64,000 nt of DNA, from contig NC_091675.1 in NCBI RefSeq assembly GCF_042453785.1, positions 20,136,501 through 20,200,500 of the forward strand, in the 5' to 3' direction. The translations under genes and the position numbers were made by a program. Source of the stretch: Malus domestica. Taxonomy: Eukaryota > Streptophyta > Magnoliopsida > Rosales > Rosaceae. Shown here in pieces: positions 34,850-44,661 of this stretch (its first letter is position 1; every line of letters starts with the position of its first letter). A model generated the notes under the pieces. It saw only the letters and a program-made list of their open reading frames with translations, did not search any database and was not told the DNA's origin.

Positions 34850-36500
34850 TACCTGAAGAAACAGAGGTACATGAAAGCAGAGCCCCGCTCTATTGATGAA
34901 TGCAAACAGAGACAAGATTGGCCTAAGTGGAAAGATGCAATCTAGGCAGAATTAAATTTCTTGGAAAGGTGAAATGTTTTTGGACCAGTAGTCCAAACTC
35001 CGCCTGGTATAAACCCCGTGGGTGACAAATGGGTATTCATAAGAAAGCGAAATGAGAAAAACGAGATTGCAAGATATAAAGAACAACTCGTTGCATAAGG
35101 TTTTTCACAAAGACCTGGAATTGATTATGAGGAAGCATACTCTCTTGTAATGGACACAATTACGTTTTGTTACTTAATAAGTTTAGTGGTTCCAGAAAAA
35201 CTTGACATGCGACTTATGGATGTCATCACCGCGTATCTATATGGAGAATTAGATATTGACATATATATGAAAGTCCCAGAAGGACTTAAGTTGCCTGAAA
35301 CAACTAAAAAACCACGAGGTATGCTCTCAATCAAATTAAGGTGATCATTGTGTGGGCTGAAACAATCTGGACGAATGTGGTATAATCGTCTCAGTGAGTA
35401 TTTGATCAAAGAAAGGTATACCAACAATGTCATTTTCCCTTGTGTGCTCATTAAGAAATCTAACTCTGGATTTTCTATAGTGGCAGTATATGTCGATGAT
35501 ATAAACCTAGTTGGAACTCCTGAAGAGCTCAATAAAACTATTGAATATCTGAAAAGCGAATTTGAAATGAAAGACCTTGGATAAACAAAATATTGTCTCG
35601 GCCTGCAGATCGAGCATTATGCTAGTGGAATTTTGGTCCACCAATCAGCTTACATTGAAAAAATCCTGAAGCGATTTGACATGGACAAGGCTTATCCACT
35701 CAACACGCCAATGGTCGTTCGTTCTTTAGACTTTAAGAAAGATCCATTCCGTCCAAAAGAAAATGATGAACTGGTCCTTGGTCCAGAAGTACCATATTTG
35801 AGTGCAATAGGTGTTTTATTATATTTAGCACAATGTACTAGACCAGTTATAGCTTTTTCAGTCAACTTGTTAGCAAGGTATAGCTCTGCTCCAACAATTT
35901 TGTCATTAGAAATTAGTTAAAGATGTATTGCGATACCTTTGTGGGACAACAGACATGGGCCTCTTATACTAAAAGAAATCCACAAATGACCAGGTCCTGG
36001 TTGGATATGCAGATGCTGGTTTTCTCTTTGATCCGCATAAAGCCCGCTTACAAACTGGATATATGTTCAAGAATGGAGGTACAACAATCTCATGGCGCTC
36101 AACAAAGCAAACATTAGTTGTTACATCTTCAAATCACTCAGAAATACTTGCTTGACATGAAGCAAGTCGTGAATGTTCTTGACTAAGATCAATGATCCAT
36201 CATATCCGGAATTCATGTGGTCTAACTTCGAAGACAGACAATCCAACTGTCATCCATGAAGATAATGCAGTATGTGTTGCCCAAATGAATGAAGGATTCA
36301 TCAAGGGCAATAAGACTAAACACATATCTCCAAAGTTTTTCAGTGCACATGAGCTTCAGAAGGCTAAAGTTATTGAAGTCAGACAAATCTGTTCCAATGA
36401 AAATCTGGCAGACATGTTCTCCAAGTCTCTACCAAAGTGCACGTTTCAGAAGTTAGTGCAAAGTATCGAATTACGTCGACTTACCAATCAGATAAATTTG
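34850..36500 (+). pseudogene. Copia-2 reverse transcriptase and RNase H
   Basis: Shows GDKWVFIRKRNEKNEIARYK, LMDVITAYLYGELD, GLKQSGRMWYNRL, the intact catalytic VAVYVDDINLVG, and in RNase H a degraded ADAGF and the HEDNAVCVAQM stretch, ending with ENLADMFSKSLPKCTFQKL. Fragments are in different frames with multiple stops, so no enzyme can be made. Confidence 0.88.
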
Positions 36501-36559
36501 GAGAATGTGGAATCAGGGGGAGCATCCATGATAAATGCATGTTGTACTCTTTTTCCTTC

Positions 36560-36751
36560 GATTAGGATTTTTACCACTGGGTTTTTCCTATCAAGGTCTT
36601 AACGAGACAACATAAGCATATTTAACACTATATCAACAATCCAGGTAAAGTTGTACTCTTGTTCCTTCGCTATGATTTTTTTCCATTGGGTTTTTCCGAG
36701 CAAGGTTTTAACGAGGCAACTGATATTGATATGTGGGCATCCAAGGGGGAC
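36560..36751 (+). repeat. Tandem repeat before the Copia-2 polypurine tract
   Basis: Two copies of a motif with CACTGGGTTTTTCCTATCAAG / CATTGGGTTTTTCCGAGCAAG and GTCTTAACGAG / GTTTTAACGAG lie just upstream of the purine tract CCAAGGGGGA. They are non-coding and belong to the element. Confidence 0.7.
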
Positions 36752-37113
36752 TGTTGAAAATACTGGTGGGTTAATGAATGCCCACAGTGATATTGAAAAC
36801 ATTGGTAGATTTTTCAATGCCCACACAAAGTGATATTGACTTGGGAAATGAAGGAGGATCGTATTGTCAAAAGGTGTATGTTGTAAATTTCAATGTATAG
36901 TTAATACGTTTGTTTGGAGTTGCTCTATAAATAGAGCGCTCCGTATGCTTTCAAGATACACAGAGAAAAAGGAAAGATCAATAACATCAGTATCTATGCC
37001 TCCCTCTTTTATTTGTCATCCCCTTGTATTATAGTTACAATGTGATATTTTACACCTGTTTTGCTCCTGTCACTAGTAAAGTTTATCTCTCTAACTTTTA
37101 CCTATTTATAACA
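36752..37113 (+). mobile_element. Copia-2 3' LTR
   Basis: 362 bases, ends TGTTGAAAATAC and TTATAACA, with TATAAATAGAGC near 36927. It lies about 335 bases upstream of the F3H start codon and on the same strand, so its promoter could read into F3H. Confidence 0.9.
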
Positions 37114-37141
37114 CATCTATATTTGATTACTCTTTAATAAT

Positions 37142-37448
37142 ATTGTTCTTCTTACATATAAAATGGACCATACTTTGTACCTACAAATTGGTTCTTGAAA
37201 CCACCCAATTAATAAAATTCTAGAAGCAAAATACAAAGTGGTTTGGTAGCCGTGAGAGTCTTATGACTGGTAAAAGATCACTCCACGACCCATGAGGTAG
37301 TTGTAGCGACCCCAATTCTAAATATACATATTCACCCTTTAAATATATATACATCACACCCTAGCCTCACCAAGACAAACACAAAACATACATATTTCCT
37401 TTGAGCCAATACCAAATAAACAGAGCCAAACAAATTCAACACCAAAAT
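37142..37448 (+). promoter_or_regulatory. Remaining proximal F3H promoter and 5' leader
   Basis: Only these 307 bases separate the transposon nest from the F3H start. A TATA-like AAATATATATAC lies near 37341-37353. A MYB-type site could be GAGGTAGTTG (complement CAACTACCTC) near 37292, and ACCACCCAA near 37200 is another AC-rich candidate; flavonoid genes are usually controlled by R2R3-MYB and bHLH factors. These sites are by eye only. Confidence 0.5.
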
Positions 37449-39432
37449 ATGGCTCCTCCTGCTACTACGCTGACATCCATTGCGCATGAGAAAACCCTAC
37501 AACAAAAATTCGTCCGAGACGAAGACGAGCGTCCAAAGGTTGCCTACAACGAATTCAGCAACGAAATTCCGATCATCTCGCTTGCCGGGATCGATGAGGT
37601 TGAAGGCCGCCGGGCCGAGATTTGCAAGAAGATTGTGGAAGCTTGTGAGGACTGGGGTATTTTCCAGATTGTTGATCATGGAGTTGATGCCGAGCTCATA
37701 TCGGAAATGACCGGTCTCGCCAAAGAGTTCTTTGATTTGCCATCGGAGGAGAAGCTCCGCTTCGACATGTCCGGTGGCAAAAAGGGTGGATTCATCGTGT
37801 CCAGTCATTTACAGGTGATCACAACGCTATATATAGGAATTCGAAATATCAGGATCTTTGTACACCAAAATAAAATTTGTTAGCTTATTGTTATTTTTAA
37901 AAATAAATTGTTAGAACGCATTAACTCGTTATTAGTTTAGTAATACAAGAAATTGAAGTACTACTGACTTATGTCCTAACACATGACATATTTGGATTGT
38001 AAATTTAGGGAGAAGCTGTGCAAGATTGGCGTGAAATTGTGACCTACTTTTTATACCCGATTCGCCACCGGGACTACTCGAGGTGGCCGGACAAGCCAGA
38101 GGCATGGAGGGAGGTGACGAAGAAGTACAGCGACGAGCTGATGGGGCTGGCATGCAAGCTCTTGGGGGTTTTATCAGAAGCCATGGGGTTGGATACAGAG
38201 GCATTGACAAAGGCATGTGTGGACATGGACCAAAAAGTGGTGGTGAATTTCTATCCGAAGTGCCCTCAGCCCGACCTAACTCTTGGCCTCAAGCGCCACA
38301 CGGACCCGGGCACAATTACCCTTTTGCTTCAGGACCAAGTTGGTGGCCTTCAGGCTACTAGGGATGATGGGAAGACATGGATCACCGTTCAACCAGTGGA
38401 AGGAGCTTTTGTGGTCAATCTCGGAGATCATGGTCATGTGAGTAAAATACTAAACAATCTTATAATTTTTTTTGGCAAACGATAGGTTTTGTTAAATTAA
38501 ATGTTAAATTAGCTACCGACGGAGTTTAAACAATTTTATAATTAAACTTGCAGTTTACAAATATTTTTTAACTCAAACGGTTTTATTAGAACGTTACAAG
38601 GTGCATAAATAAAATAAAATTTACAAATATTTCTTAGCATGGTAATGGTTTAAAAGTCGTACAGAAATGGAAGTAAATTATGATTACATTTTTGTCACGT
38701 TATAGAGGGGTTCATGTGTCATAAAAAATTCAATAAAAATGGGTATGCTCGTGATGATGATGGTGGGTAATTAAATGCCATTATATTTATGTGATGAGCA
38801 AGATAGGGGCGTTTTTTATATGGGGTTTTCTGTACCACACAACAATGCATATGAACACCTCATATTTAATACAATTGCGTGTGCTGTTGGCAATTGACAT
38901 TAGAGAATAGGAAAATGGCTGCATAGGGTTTATGTTATGGTCAGTCGTTTACATTTATTTGTGTGACCATTGTTGAGAGTGAGATTCCTGATGCATCAAT
39001 AGTCGAGATTTACTTACACGTGCATGAACGCAACACTAAGGTTTAGCGGTTTAGCATATAACGAAACATAAAATCATGGGCTTGAGTCAATTGAACTGAT
39101 TGAATTATTGTGCATAATTGTTTGAGCAGTTTCTGAGCAATGGGAGGTTCAAGAATGCTGATCACCAAGCAGTGGTGAACTCAAACAGCAGCAGGCTGTC
39201 CATAGCCACATTCCAGAACCCAGCTCAAGATGCAATAGTGTATCCACTCAGTGTGAGGGAGGGAGAGAAGCCGATTCTCGAGGCGCCGATCACCTACACC
39301 GAGATGTACAAGAAGAAGATGAGCAAAGATCTTGAGCTTGCCAGGCTGAAAAAGCTGGCCAAGGAACAGCAACTGCAGGACTTGGAGAAAGCCAAAGTGG
39401 AGACAAAGCCAGCGGACGACATATTTGCTTAG
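37449..39432 (+). CDS. F3H: Flavanone 3-hydroxylase (naringenin 3-dioxygenase)
   Basis: Exons 37449-37814, 38009-38437 and 39130-39432 join in phase to 365 residues, the usual length for apple/pear F3H. The enzyme is a cytosolic Fe(II)/2-oxoglutarate dioxygenase that turns flavanones such as naringenin into dihydroflavonols, feeding flavonol, anthocyanin and proanthocyanidin synthesis. Iron ligands are His219 and Asp221 (KRHTDPGT) and His277 (NADHQAVV); Arg287 and Ser289 (RLS) bind 2-oxoglutarate. The N-terminal domain has [10 protein letters not shown] and [10 protein letters not shown]. The start was chosen at MAPPATT, not at the in-frame methionine 48 bases upstream. No stop or frameshift is seen. 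Residue 137 is Leu in TYFLYP, where I recall Ser in related enzymes. The TE nest ends 307 bases upstream, so expression may be affected. Confidence 0.97.
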
Positions 39433-39624
39433 ACTTCTCCCCAGCCACTTAAAAGCTCTTTGTGAAACTATAGCCACGTGTAACTTTGCCTTCCCACTTC
39501 TTGTACTCGTAAACTTCACTTTCGTGTGCCATAATGTGTTAGTAGGGCATTTGCTCCCTGGGATGTTTATCTGCCATAAATTGATGATAAATTAATAATC
39601 TGTTTACATCAGTGAGCTAACTAC
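39433..39624. other. F3H 3' untranslated region and spacer
   Basis: Non-coding sequence after the F3H stop, with AATAAT-like motifs near 39592 that could serve polyadenylation. A LINE relic begins at about 39625. Confidence 0.5.
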
Positions 39625-40330
39625 ATGATTCCCCATATAACTAATTTTTCACTCATGTCATTTATAAAGCTTCGTTTTTACGATATTCAACCATCCATTA
39701 CTGCTATTGTTCGCTCAATTAATTGGCAGCTCCTTGACATTGATCCGCTTAGCAAGGGAAACATGAAAAACTACGTGGAAGAACTTTGTAATCTTCGCGC
39801 TATTGGTTTGTCTGGTCGTCCTGCCATGTCATCTCGTGTTACTGAAGTTTTATGGAAACCACCTTCTCTACATTGGGTCAAGGTGAATACCGATGATGCA
39901 GCTTATGGATCACCAGGATTAGCTGGTACTAGCAGCATCTTTCGTGATCATTTTGGTTCATGCATAGGGTGTTTTGCTACTTCTTTAGGGGTGGCTACAT
40001 CTTTTGAAGCTGAATTGCATGTTGTAATTCATGCGGTAAACTTGGCTTATGAGAAGGGTTGGTGTTACCTTTGGATTGAGTGTGATTCATCCTGAGCTGT
40101 TCTTTTCATTTATGCTTCTCATAATAGTGTTCCCTGGCGTTTGAAGGAATGTTGGTCGAATTGTCGAGCGTTGCTCTCTTCTATGTGCATATGAGTTACA
40201 CATATTTTTCATGAAGGGAATCATTGAACCGTCTTATATGTTGTCTCCTCGACAAATCGAGGAAAACCACCAGACAGGTACTCTCTAGAAGGAAAGGTGC
40301 GGTATTCCATTTCAAACTATGTCTCTACTT
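39625..40330 (+). pseudogene. LINE-derived RNase H (RVT_3-like) relic
   Basis: The open frame contains WVKVNTDDAAYGSPGLAG, FEAELHVVIHAV and WIECDSS, giving the D, E, D residues of the RNase H-like domain at the end of plant LINE elements. After a stop at 40093, reading continues with VPWRLKECWSNC and VTHIFHEGNH. No reverse transcriptase part is present, so it is a 5'-truncated fragment. Confidence 0.75.
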
Positions 40331-40365
40331 ATTGACTTTCACCGAAATACTGTGCATTTGTTCAG

Positions 40366-41190
40366 CAAATGGAAACCATCAAAATACCCACCAGGGTGGA
40401 GGAAGCTTTGAAAGATTCAAAATGGACAAAAGCAATGCAAGTTGAAATGGAAGCGCTACAAAAGAATAATACATGGAGTGTGGTCCCACTTCCCAAAGGA
40501 AAGAAATCAGTGGGGTGCAAGTGGGTGTTCACTATTAAACATAAGGTAGATGGAACAATTGATAAATACAAGGCGAGGCTAGTGGCCAAAGGTTTTACCC
40601 AAACCTTTGGGGTTAATTATCAAGAAACTTTTGCCCCTATTGTAAAGATGAATACCATTAGAGTTTTATTATCTCTTACTACAAACCATGATTGGCCTCT
40701 GAGATAGTTTGATGTTAAAAATGCTTTTCTACATGGTGATTTAGAGGAAGTGGTGTACATGGATATTCCATCAAGTTATGGCGCTGCGAACTCCAGTGGG
40801 AAAATGTGTAGACTTCAGAAGACACTGTATAACCTTAAACAGTCACCCAGTGCGTGGTTTGGGCGGTTTACCCAGGCGATGAAGAAATATGGGTATCAAT
40901 GGAGAAACGCAGACCATACATTGTTCATCAAACGCAAGGATGGCAAGGTAGTTCTGCTTATCATATATGTAGATGATATGATTGTCATAGGTGATGATAC
41001 AATGGAAATCAAACATCTGCAAAGGCATTTGTCTTCTAAGTTTGAGATTAAAGATCTTGGAAGAATTAAATACTTCTTGGGAATTGAGGTGACTAGGTCT
41101 CAGGAAGGAATATACTTGTCTCAGAGAAAGTATGTGTTGGATCTTTTGTCTGAAACTGGTATGTTAAGGTGTAAACCAATGGATACACCT
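40366..41190 (+). pseudogene. Copia-3 reverse transcriptase, first part
   Basis: A 5'-truncated Copia. Reading begins with TRVEEALKDSKWTKAMQVEM and continues through VGCKWVFTIKHK, FDVKNAFLHGDLEEVVYMD and the intact catalytic IIYVDDMIVIGDD, to KPMDTPC, where a younger LTR element is inserted. A single TAG at about 40705 interrupts the first frame. The second part resumes at 45019. Confidence 0.9.
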
Positions 41191-41542
41191 TGTTTATACC
41201 ATATTTAGGGCCTCCGTATTTAGATCTCCTATAAATACTCGGGAGACTTAAATGTAATTATGTAATACAGGAAGGGGCAAATATGTAATAAGTAAGGAGC
41301 CCTTATTCTATAAAATGACTCATCACCCTTACAATTAGGGGAGGCCAATTCCTAAGGCTCCTCACCCTCTCAACGCTCTCACTATCATTCAGAGCTCTTT
41401 CTCCCTCAGATAAATACATAATCAGTATGGACGTAGCCCAAACCTTGGGGTGAACCACAATACATCTTGTGTTATTTACATTTCTTGCAGATTCACGGTC
41501 GGATTTACGTTGTACCAAGACCTCTGGTTTTGTGCATCAACA
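41191..41542 (+). mobile_element. 5' LTR of the gene-capturing element
   Basis: 352 bases. Contains a CTATAAAATGACTC motif near 41308 that can serve as TATA box, and the conserved end TTTTGTGCATCAACA. It matches the 3' LTR with modest divergence. Confidence 0.88.
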
Positions 41543-42052
41543 TTTAGAGCCATTTGTGGGAATCGATACGAAAAGTTATGTCGGTTCTCTTTCATTTTTT
41601 CACATCCACTGTGAATCTGCAAAAAACCCACAAACCTCATTGGATTTTTTCCAAAAAAAAACATTCACTAGCTCTGAGTTACTTTCTTTCTTCATCCATT
41701 AGTTTTCTGTTCCAATATTTTCAGTTTCAATGAGGTTCTGTCTCCCTTGCATCCTTGCTTTTCTAACTCTCGTCACTCACTTTCTCTCTCATCGCCACGC
41801 AGACCCTCACCTCATCTCCACTTATAGACTTTCTTCTCCTAGAATTCAAATCCATGGAATTGGTCTCCCCGTTTGGATTCTACTCAGAAATCATCGATTC
41901 CTCTTGAGAATTGGGGAGTTCACTCCGATCCTACGGCAGAACACTCATCTTTTCCTGCATACTCGTCTAAGATCCGAGTGCCTTAATCGACGGACTGCTC
42001 GAAACCCGAGGAAGCTTAACAACTTTTCAGCTCACCCAGAAGAGAGAAACGA

Positions 42053-42676
42053 GTGAAGAAGATGGACAAGAAGCTTCTGGATGCAACCATGGCGGGAGAC
42101 ACTGCGACGCTTAAAGATCTGATCGCAGAAGACCCACTCGGTCTCGACAGAGCTTTAGTCTCCTGCGTCTCCGAGACGCCGCTTCACGTAGCTTTAATGC
42201 TGGGTCACCTGGGTTTTGTTACCGAGTTACTGAGCTGCAACCCCGAGCTAGCCTCCGAGCTGGACTCGCATGGGTCAACGCCTCTCCACGTAGCGGCCGC
42301 CAAGGGGCGAGTTAAATCAGTGAGAGAGTTGGTCCGAGTTGGGAATGAGTCGACCTGGGCTTTGACCGACTGAGGTGAGACGGCGCTGCACTTGTGCGTT
42401 GGGTGTAACCAGTTGGAGGGGTTGAAGGTTTTGGTCGAGGCAGCTGGGAATGATGATGATTTTGTGAATTGGAAGAATTATGATGGTAACACTGTTTTGC
42501 ATATTGCCATGGCCAAGAAGCAAACCGAGATTACCAAATTCTTGTTGTTTAAAACTGGCGTGAACGTGAATGCGTTGAATGCAAACAACGCTACCGCCTT
42601 AGACATTCTGAAGCAAAGTTCTAGAGATTTGAGGGATATGGAGATTGAGGATTCTCTTCGAGGTGTTGGGGCTTAA
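42053..42676 (+). pseudogene. Captured ankyrin-repeat gene fragment (BDA1/ACD6-like N-terminal region)
   Basis: One reading frame of about 207 codons starts at 42053 (or Met at 42062, MDKKLLDATM) and shows ankyrin repeats: ETPLHVALMLGHLGFVTELL, STPLHVAAAKGR, GETALHLCVG, NTVLHIAMAKKQTEITKFLL and NATALDILKQS. A single in-frame TGA at 42371 interrupts it. The frame ends at 42676 exactly where antisense SNARE sequence begins, so the stop is created by the junction. The C-terminal membrane part found in BDA1/ACD6-type proteins is missing. The likely source is a plant ankyrin protein gene; it appears without introns. Confidence 0.85.
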
Positions 42677-42926
42677 CAGACATTGACATTCTCTCTCTTT
42701 GATAAGAAAAAACCGCATGCGTATCAGCCATTCCTGTCTCTAGCAGTTCATCGCGAACAGCCTGAGTGGCATTAGGCGATGCAACTCTTTTGATTTCCCT
42801 TTTCAACTTATTGAGATCAGATTTATATTCCCTTAACTTGGCAAGAAACACCGCCTTCACGCTTGGTTGCAAGTTTCTGGCTTCGAGAAGCACCACCTTC
42901 TCTCGATTCGCCATCACCATTTTCAA
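42677..42926 (-). pseudogene. Captured VTI1-type v-SNARE gene fragment
   Basis: The minus strand reads LEARNLQPSVKAVFLAKLRE, YKSDLNKLKREIKRVASPNA and DELLETGMADTHAVF, matching the N-terminal/linker region of plant VTI11/12/13 vesicle SNAREs, which act in Golgi-to-vacuole membrane fusion. It lacks the first residues, the SNARE motif and the membrane anchor. It abuts the ankyrin piece head-on at about 42676. The preceding minus-strand codons (MANREKVVL) are not SNARE-like, so this edge is near an exon or capture border. Confidence 0.85.
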
Positions 42927-43440
42927 GAAAGAGACAGAGAGAAATGTGCAGTGAATAGAGAGAAAGAAAAAGCAAAAAGAAAAAAAGAAGTGACAGCATC
43001 GTGTAACTTTGCGACACTTTCACGTTGCGAGGCCCTTGTTTGCCATCTGCCAAAAAGGAAAAAGAGAAAGCAAAAGAGAAAAGGGAAAAGAGAAAGCAAA
43101 AGTAAAGCAAAATGAGAGAAGAGAATAAAGTCTGCAAGATTGGGTTTTTACTGAGCACATACATGACAACAGCGCAGAGACAGATACAGAGACAGAGAGA
43201 TATGTGTGGTGGAAAAGTAAAAGCAAAAAGCAAAAGCAAGGAATAAACACCCCACCGGAATGATGTGATTTACTTTTCTTATTTTTGAATGATGTATTTT
43301 TCTTATCTTTCGGGAACATCTGTATAAACCCCATCAGAGGGTAAAAAAACAAAAAAAAAACAAAAAAAACGGCAAAGCCCAAAATAAATGGGCTGGAATG
43401 TTGTGTAGAGGGCGAAGGCCCATAAGCCCAAAATAGCTCA

Positions 43441-43715
43441 AACCAGATGACCAAAAGTACACCAAGTACTCCACAATTATTCAGCAACTCACCGCTATTA
43501 CCACCAACCAGGTGATCAAAAGTACGCCCAGTACTCCAAAATTATTCGGCAACCTGCCGTTATTACCACCAACCAGGTGATGAAATGTACAACCCGTACT
43601 CTAATATTATTTGGCAACTAGCCATTCATGCCACCAACTAGGTGATGAAATGTACAACCCGTACTCTCCTTCATGCCACCAACTAGGTGATCAAAAGTAC
43701 GGCCAGTACTTCATA
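43441..43715. repeat. Tandem repeat, unit about 65-75 bases
   Basis: Four imperfect copies of a unit with CCACCAACCAGGTGATCAAAAG, TACGCCCAGTACTC and ATTATTCGGCAAC. It lies inside the gene-capturing element. Confidence 0.8.
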
Positions 43716-44010
43716 TTATACATGAGCATTACTCATGTCAATCATACATAAACATTCATGAGCATCACTCATATCAATCATACATAAACATTCATGAGCA
43801 TCTCTCATATCAATCATACATAAACATTCATGAACATCACTCATGTCAACATTCATGAACATCACTCATGTCAACATCCATGAACATCACTCATGTCAAT
43901 CAAACATTCATGAACATCACTCATGTCAATCAGCTTCAAAAGCTTCATTTACAAAAGCTCTAGCTTCAAAAGCTTCATTTACAGAGCTCCAGCTTCAAAG
44001 CTTCACTTAC
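43716..44010. repeat. Tandem repeats CATGAGCATCACTCATATCA and AGCTTCAAAAGCTTCATTTACA
   Basis: First, about seven copies of ATTCATGARCATCACTCATRTCAA with or without an ATCATACATAA spacer (43720-43925); then about three copies of a CTTCAAAAGCTTCATTTACA unit (43930-44010). Not a CRISPR array: the units differ in spacing and the host is a plant. Confidence 0.8.
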
Positions 44011-44099
44011 AAAGCTTCAGTGCAGGGTATACAAATACCGCCTCTAAACAACCGCCACTTCGGCCCATACATGGATTCAATTTGAAGTTTCCAGCCAAC

Positions 44100-44661
44100 A
44101 AACTCTATTGACCGAAGACTTGAGGGACTACATTATGTACCATATATTGGGCCTCAACTGGGCCTCATGAAAAATACTTAGGGGACTCTAGCCCACCATT
44201 CATGTATTGAGAAGCGAGCCCTTATTCTATAAAAGGGACTCCCTCACCACCATTAGAGAGCATTAACTCTAGCCCGTATTTATGTATTGAGGAGCGAGCC
44301 CTTATTCTATAAAAGAGACTCCCTCACTACCATTAGAGAGCATCGCCGCCTACTGAGCAACCACCTCACCGCAAGCATCAACTCTAGCCTATCATTCATG
44401 TATTGAGGAGCGAGCCCTTATTCTATAAAAGGGACTCTCTTACCTTCAACGCCACAAGCCGAGCCAACCAAGGCAAACATAAGCTATGAGCCGAGTAGCC
44501 TCGGAGCATGTGCTATTTCTAGTTGAACATCATTTCAGATTGAGCACCGCCTCATATCGAGCATCAGTTCAAGACAACATCTAGTTACTTTGGCCCACAC
44601 ATGGACTGAATTTCAAGTCTCCAGCCGAAAGACTCTCTTGACTGAAGACTTGGGGGACTAC
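44100..44661. repeat. Partial LTR-like repeats and polypurine tract
   Basis: Three copies of GAGGAGCGAGCCCTTATTC followed by TATAAAAGGGACTC (about 44211, 44289 and 44408) resemble the promoter part of the LTR (AGGAGCCCTTATTCTATAAAA). Two GAAGACTTGRGGGACTAC purine tracts lie at about 44111 and 44645, the second next to the 3' LTR. Confidence 0.65.

Larger units (their letters stand above)
30960..37113 (+). mobile_element. Copia-2 LTR retrotransposon, nested in the Copia-1 LTR
   Basis: A 6154-base plus-strand element with two 362-base LTRs (TGTTGAAAATA...TTATAACA) and an exact 5-base target duplication CATCT (30955-30959 and 37114-37118). The sequence after the 5' LTR, CGTTATCAGCACGACTCTC, is where a primer-binding site would lie, and a purine tract CCAAGGGGGA precedes the 3' LTR. 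The LTRs differ by a modest number of substitutions. All coding regions carry several stops. Confidence 0.92.
26366..37136 (-). mobile_element. Copia-1 LTR retrotransposon, interrupted by Copia-2
   Basis: A minus-strand Ty1/Copia element with 220-base LTRs (26366-26585 and 30759-30959 plus 37119-37136), flanked by target duplication ATAAT (26361-26365 and 37137-37141). The minus strand next to the 5' LTR reads TGGTATCAC, a primer-binding site fitting initiator methionine tRNA; a purine tract CTTGAGGGG adjoins the 3' LTR. The gene order gag, protease, integrase, reverse transcriptase, RNase H is that of Copia. Without Copia-2 it would span about 4.6 kb. Numerous stops make it inactive. Confidence 0.9.

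Noticed and set aside
41730-42056. 108-codon frame starting MRFCLPCILAFL with a signal-peptide-like start
   Set aside because: It lies in the leader between the 5' LTR and the captured ankyrin piece, shows no recognisable domain, and the hydrophobic start may be chance.
42823-43487. Long hydrophobic minus-strand frames (Phe/Leu/Ser-rich)
   Set aside because: Produced by reading A/G-rich GAAAAGAGAAAG sequence on the other strand.
43716-43925. Regular short repeats that might suggest a CRISPR array
   Set aside because: Plant nuclear context, no unique spacers and variable unit length; they are simple tandem repeats inside an LTR element.
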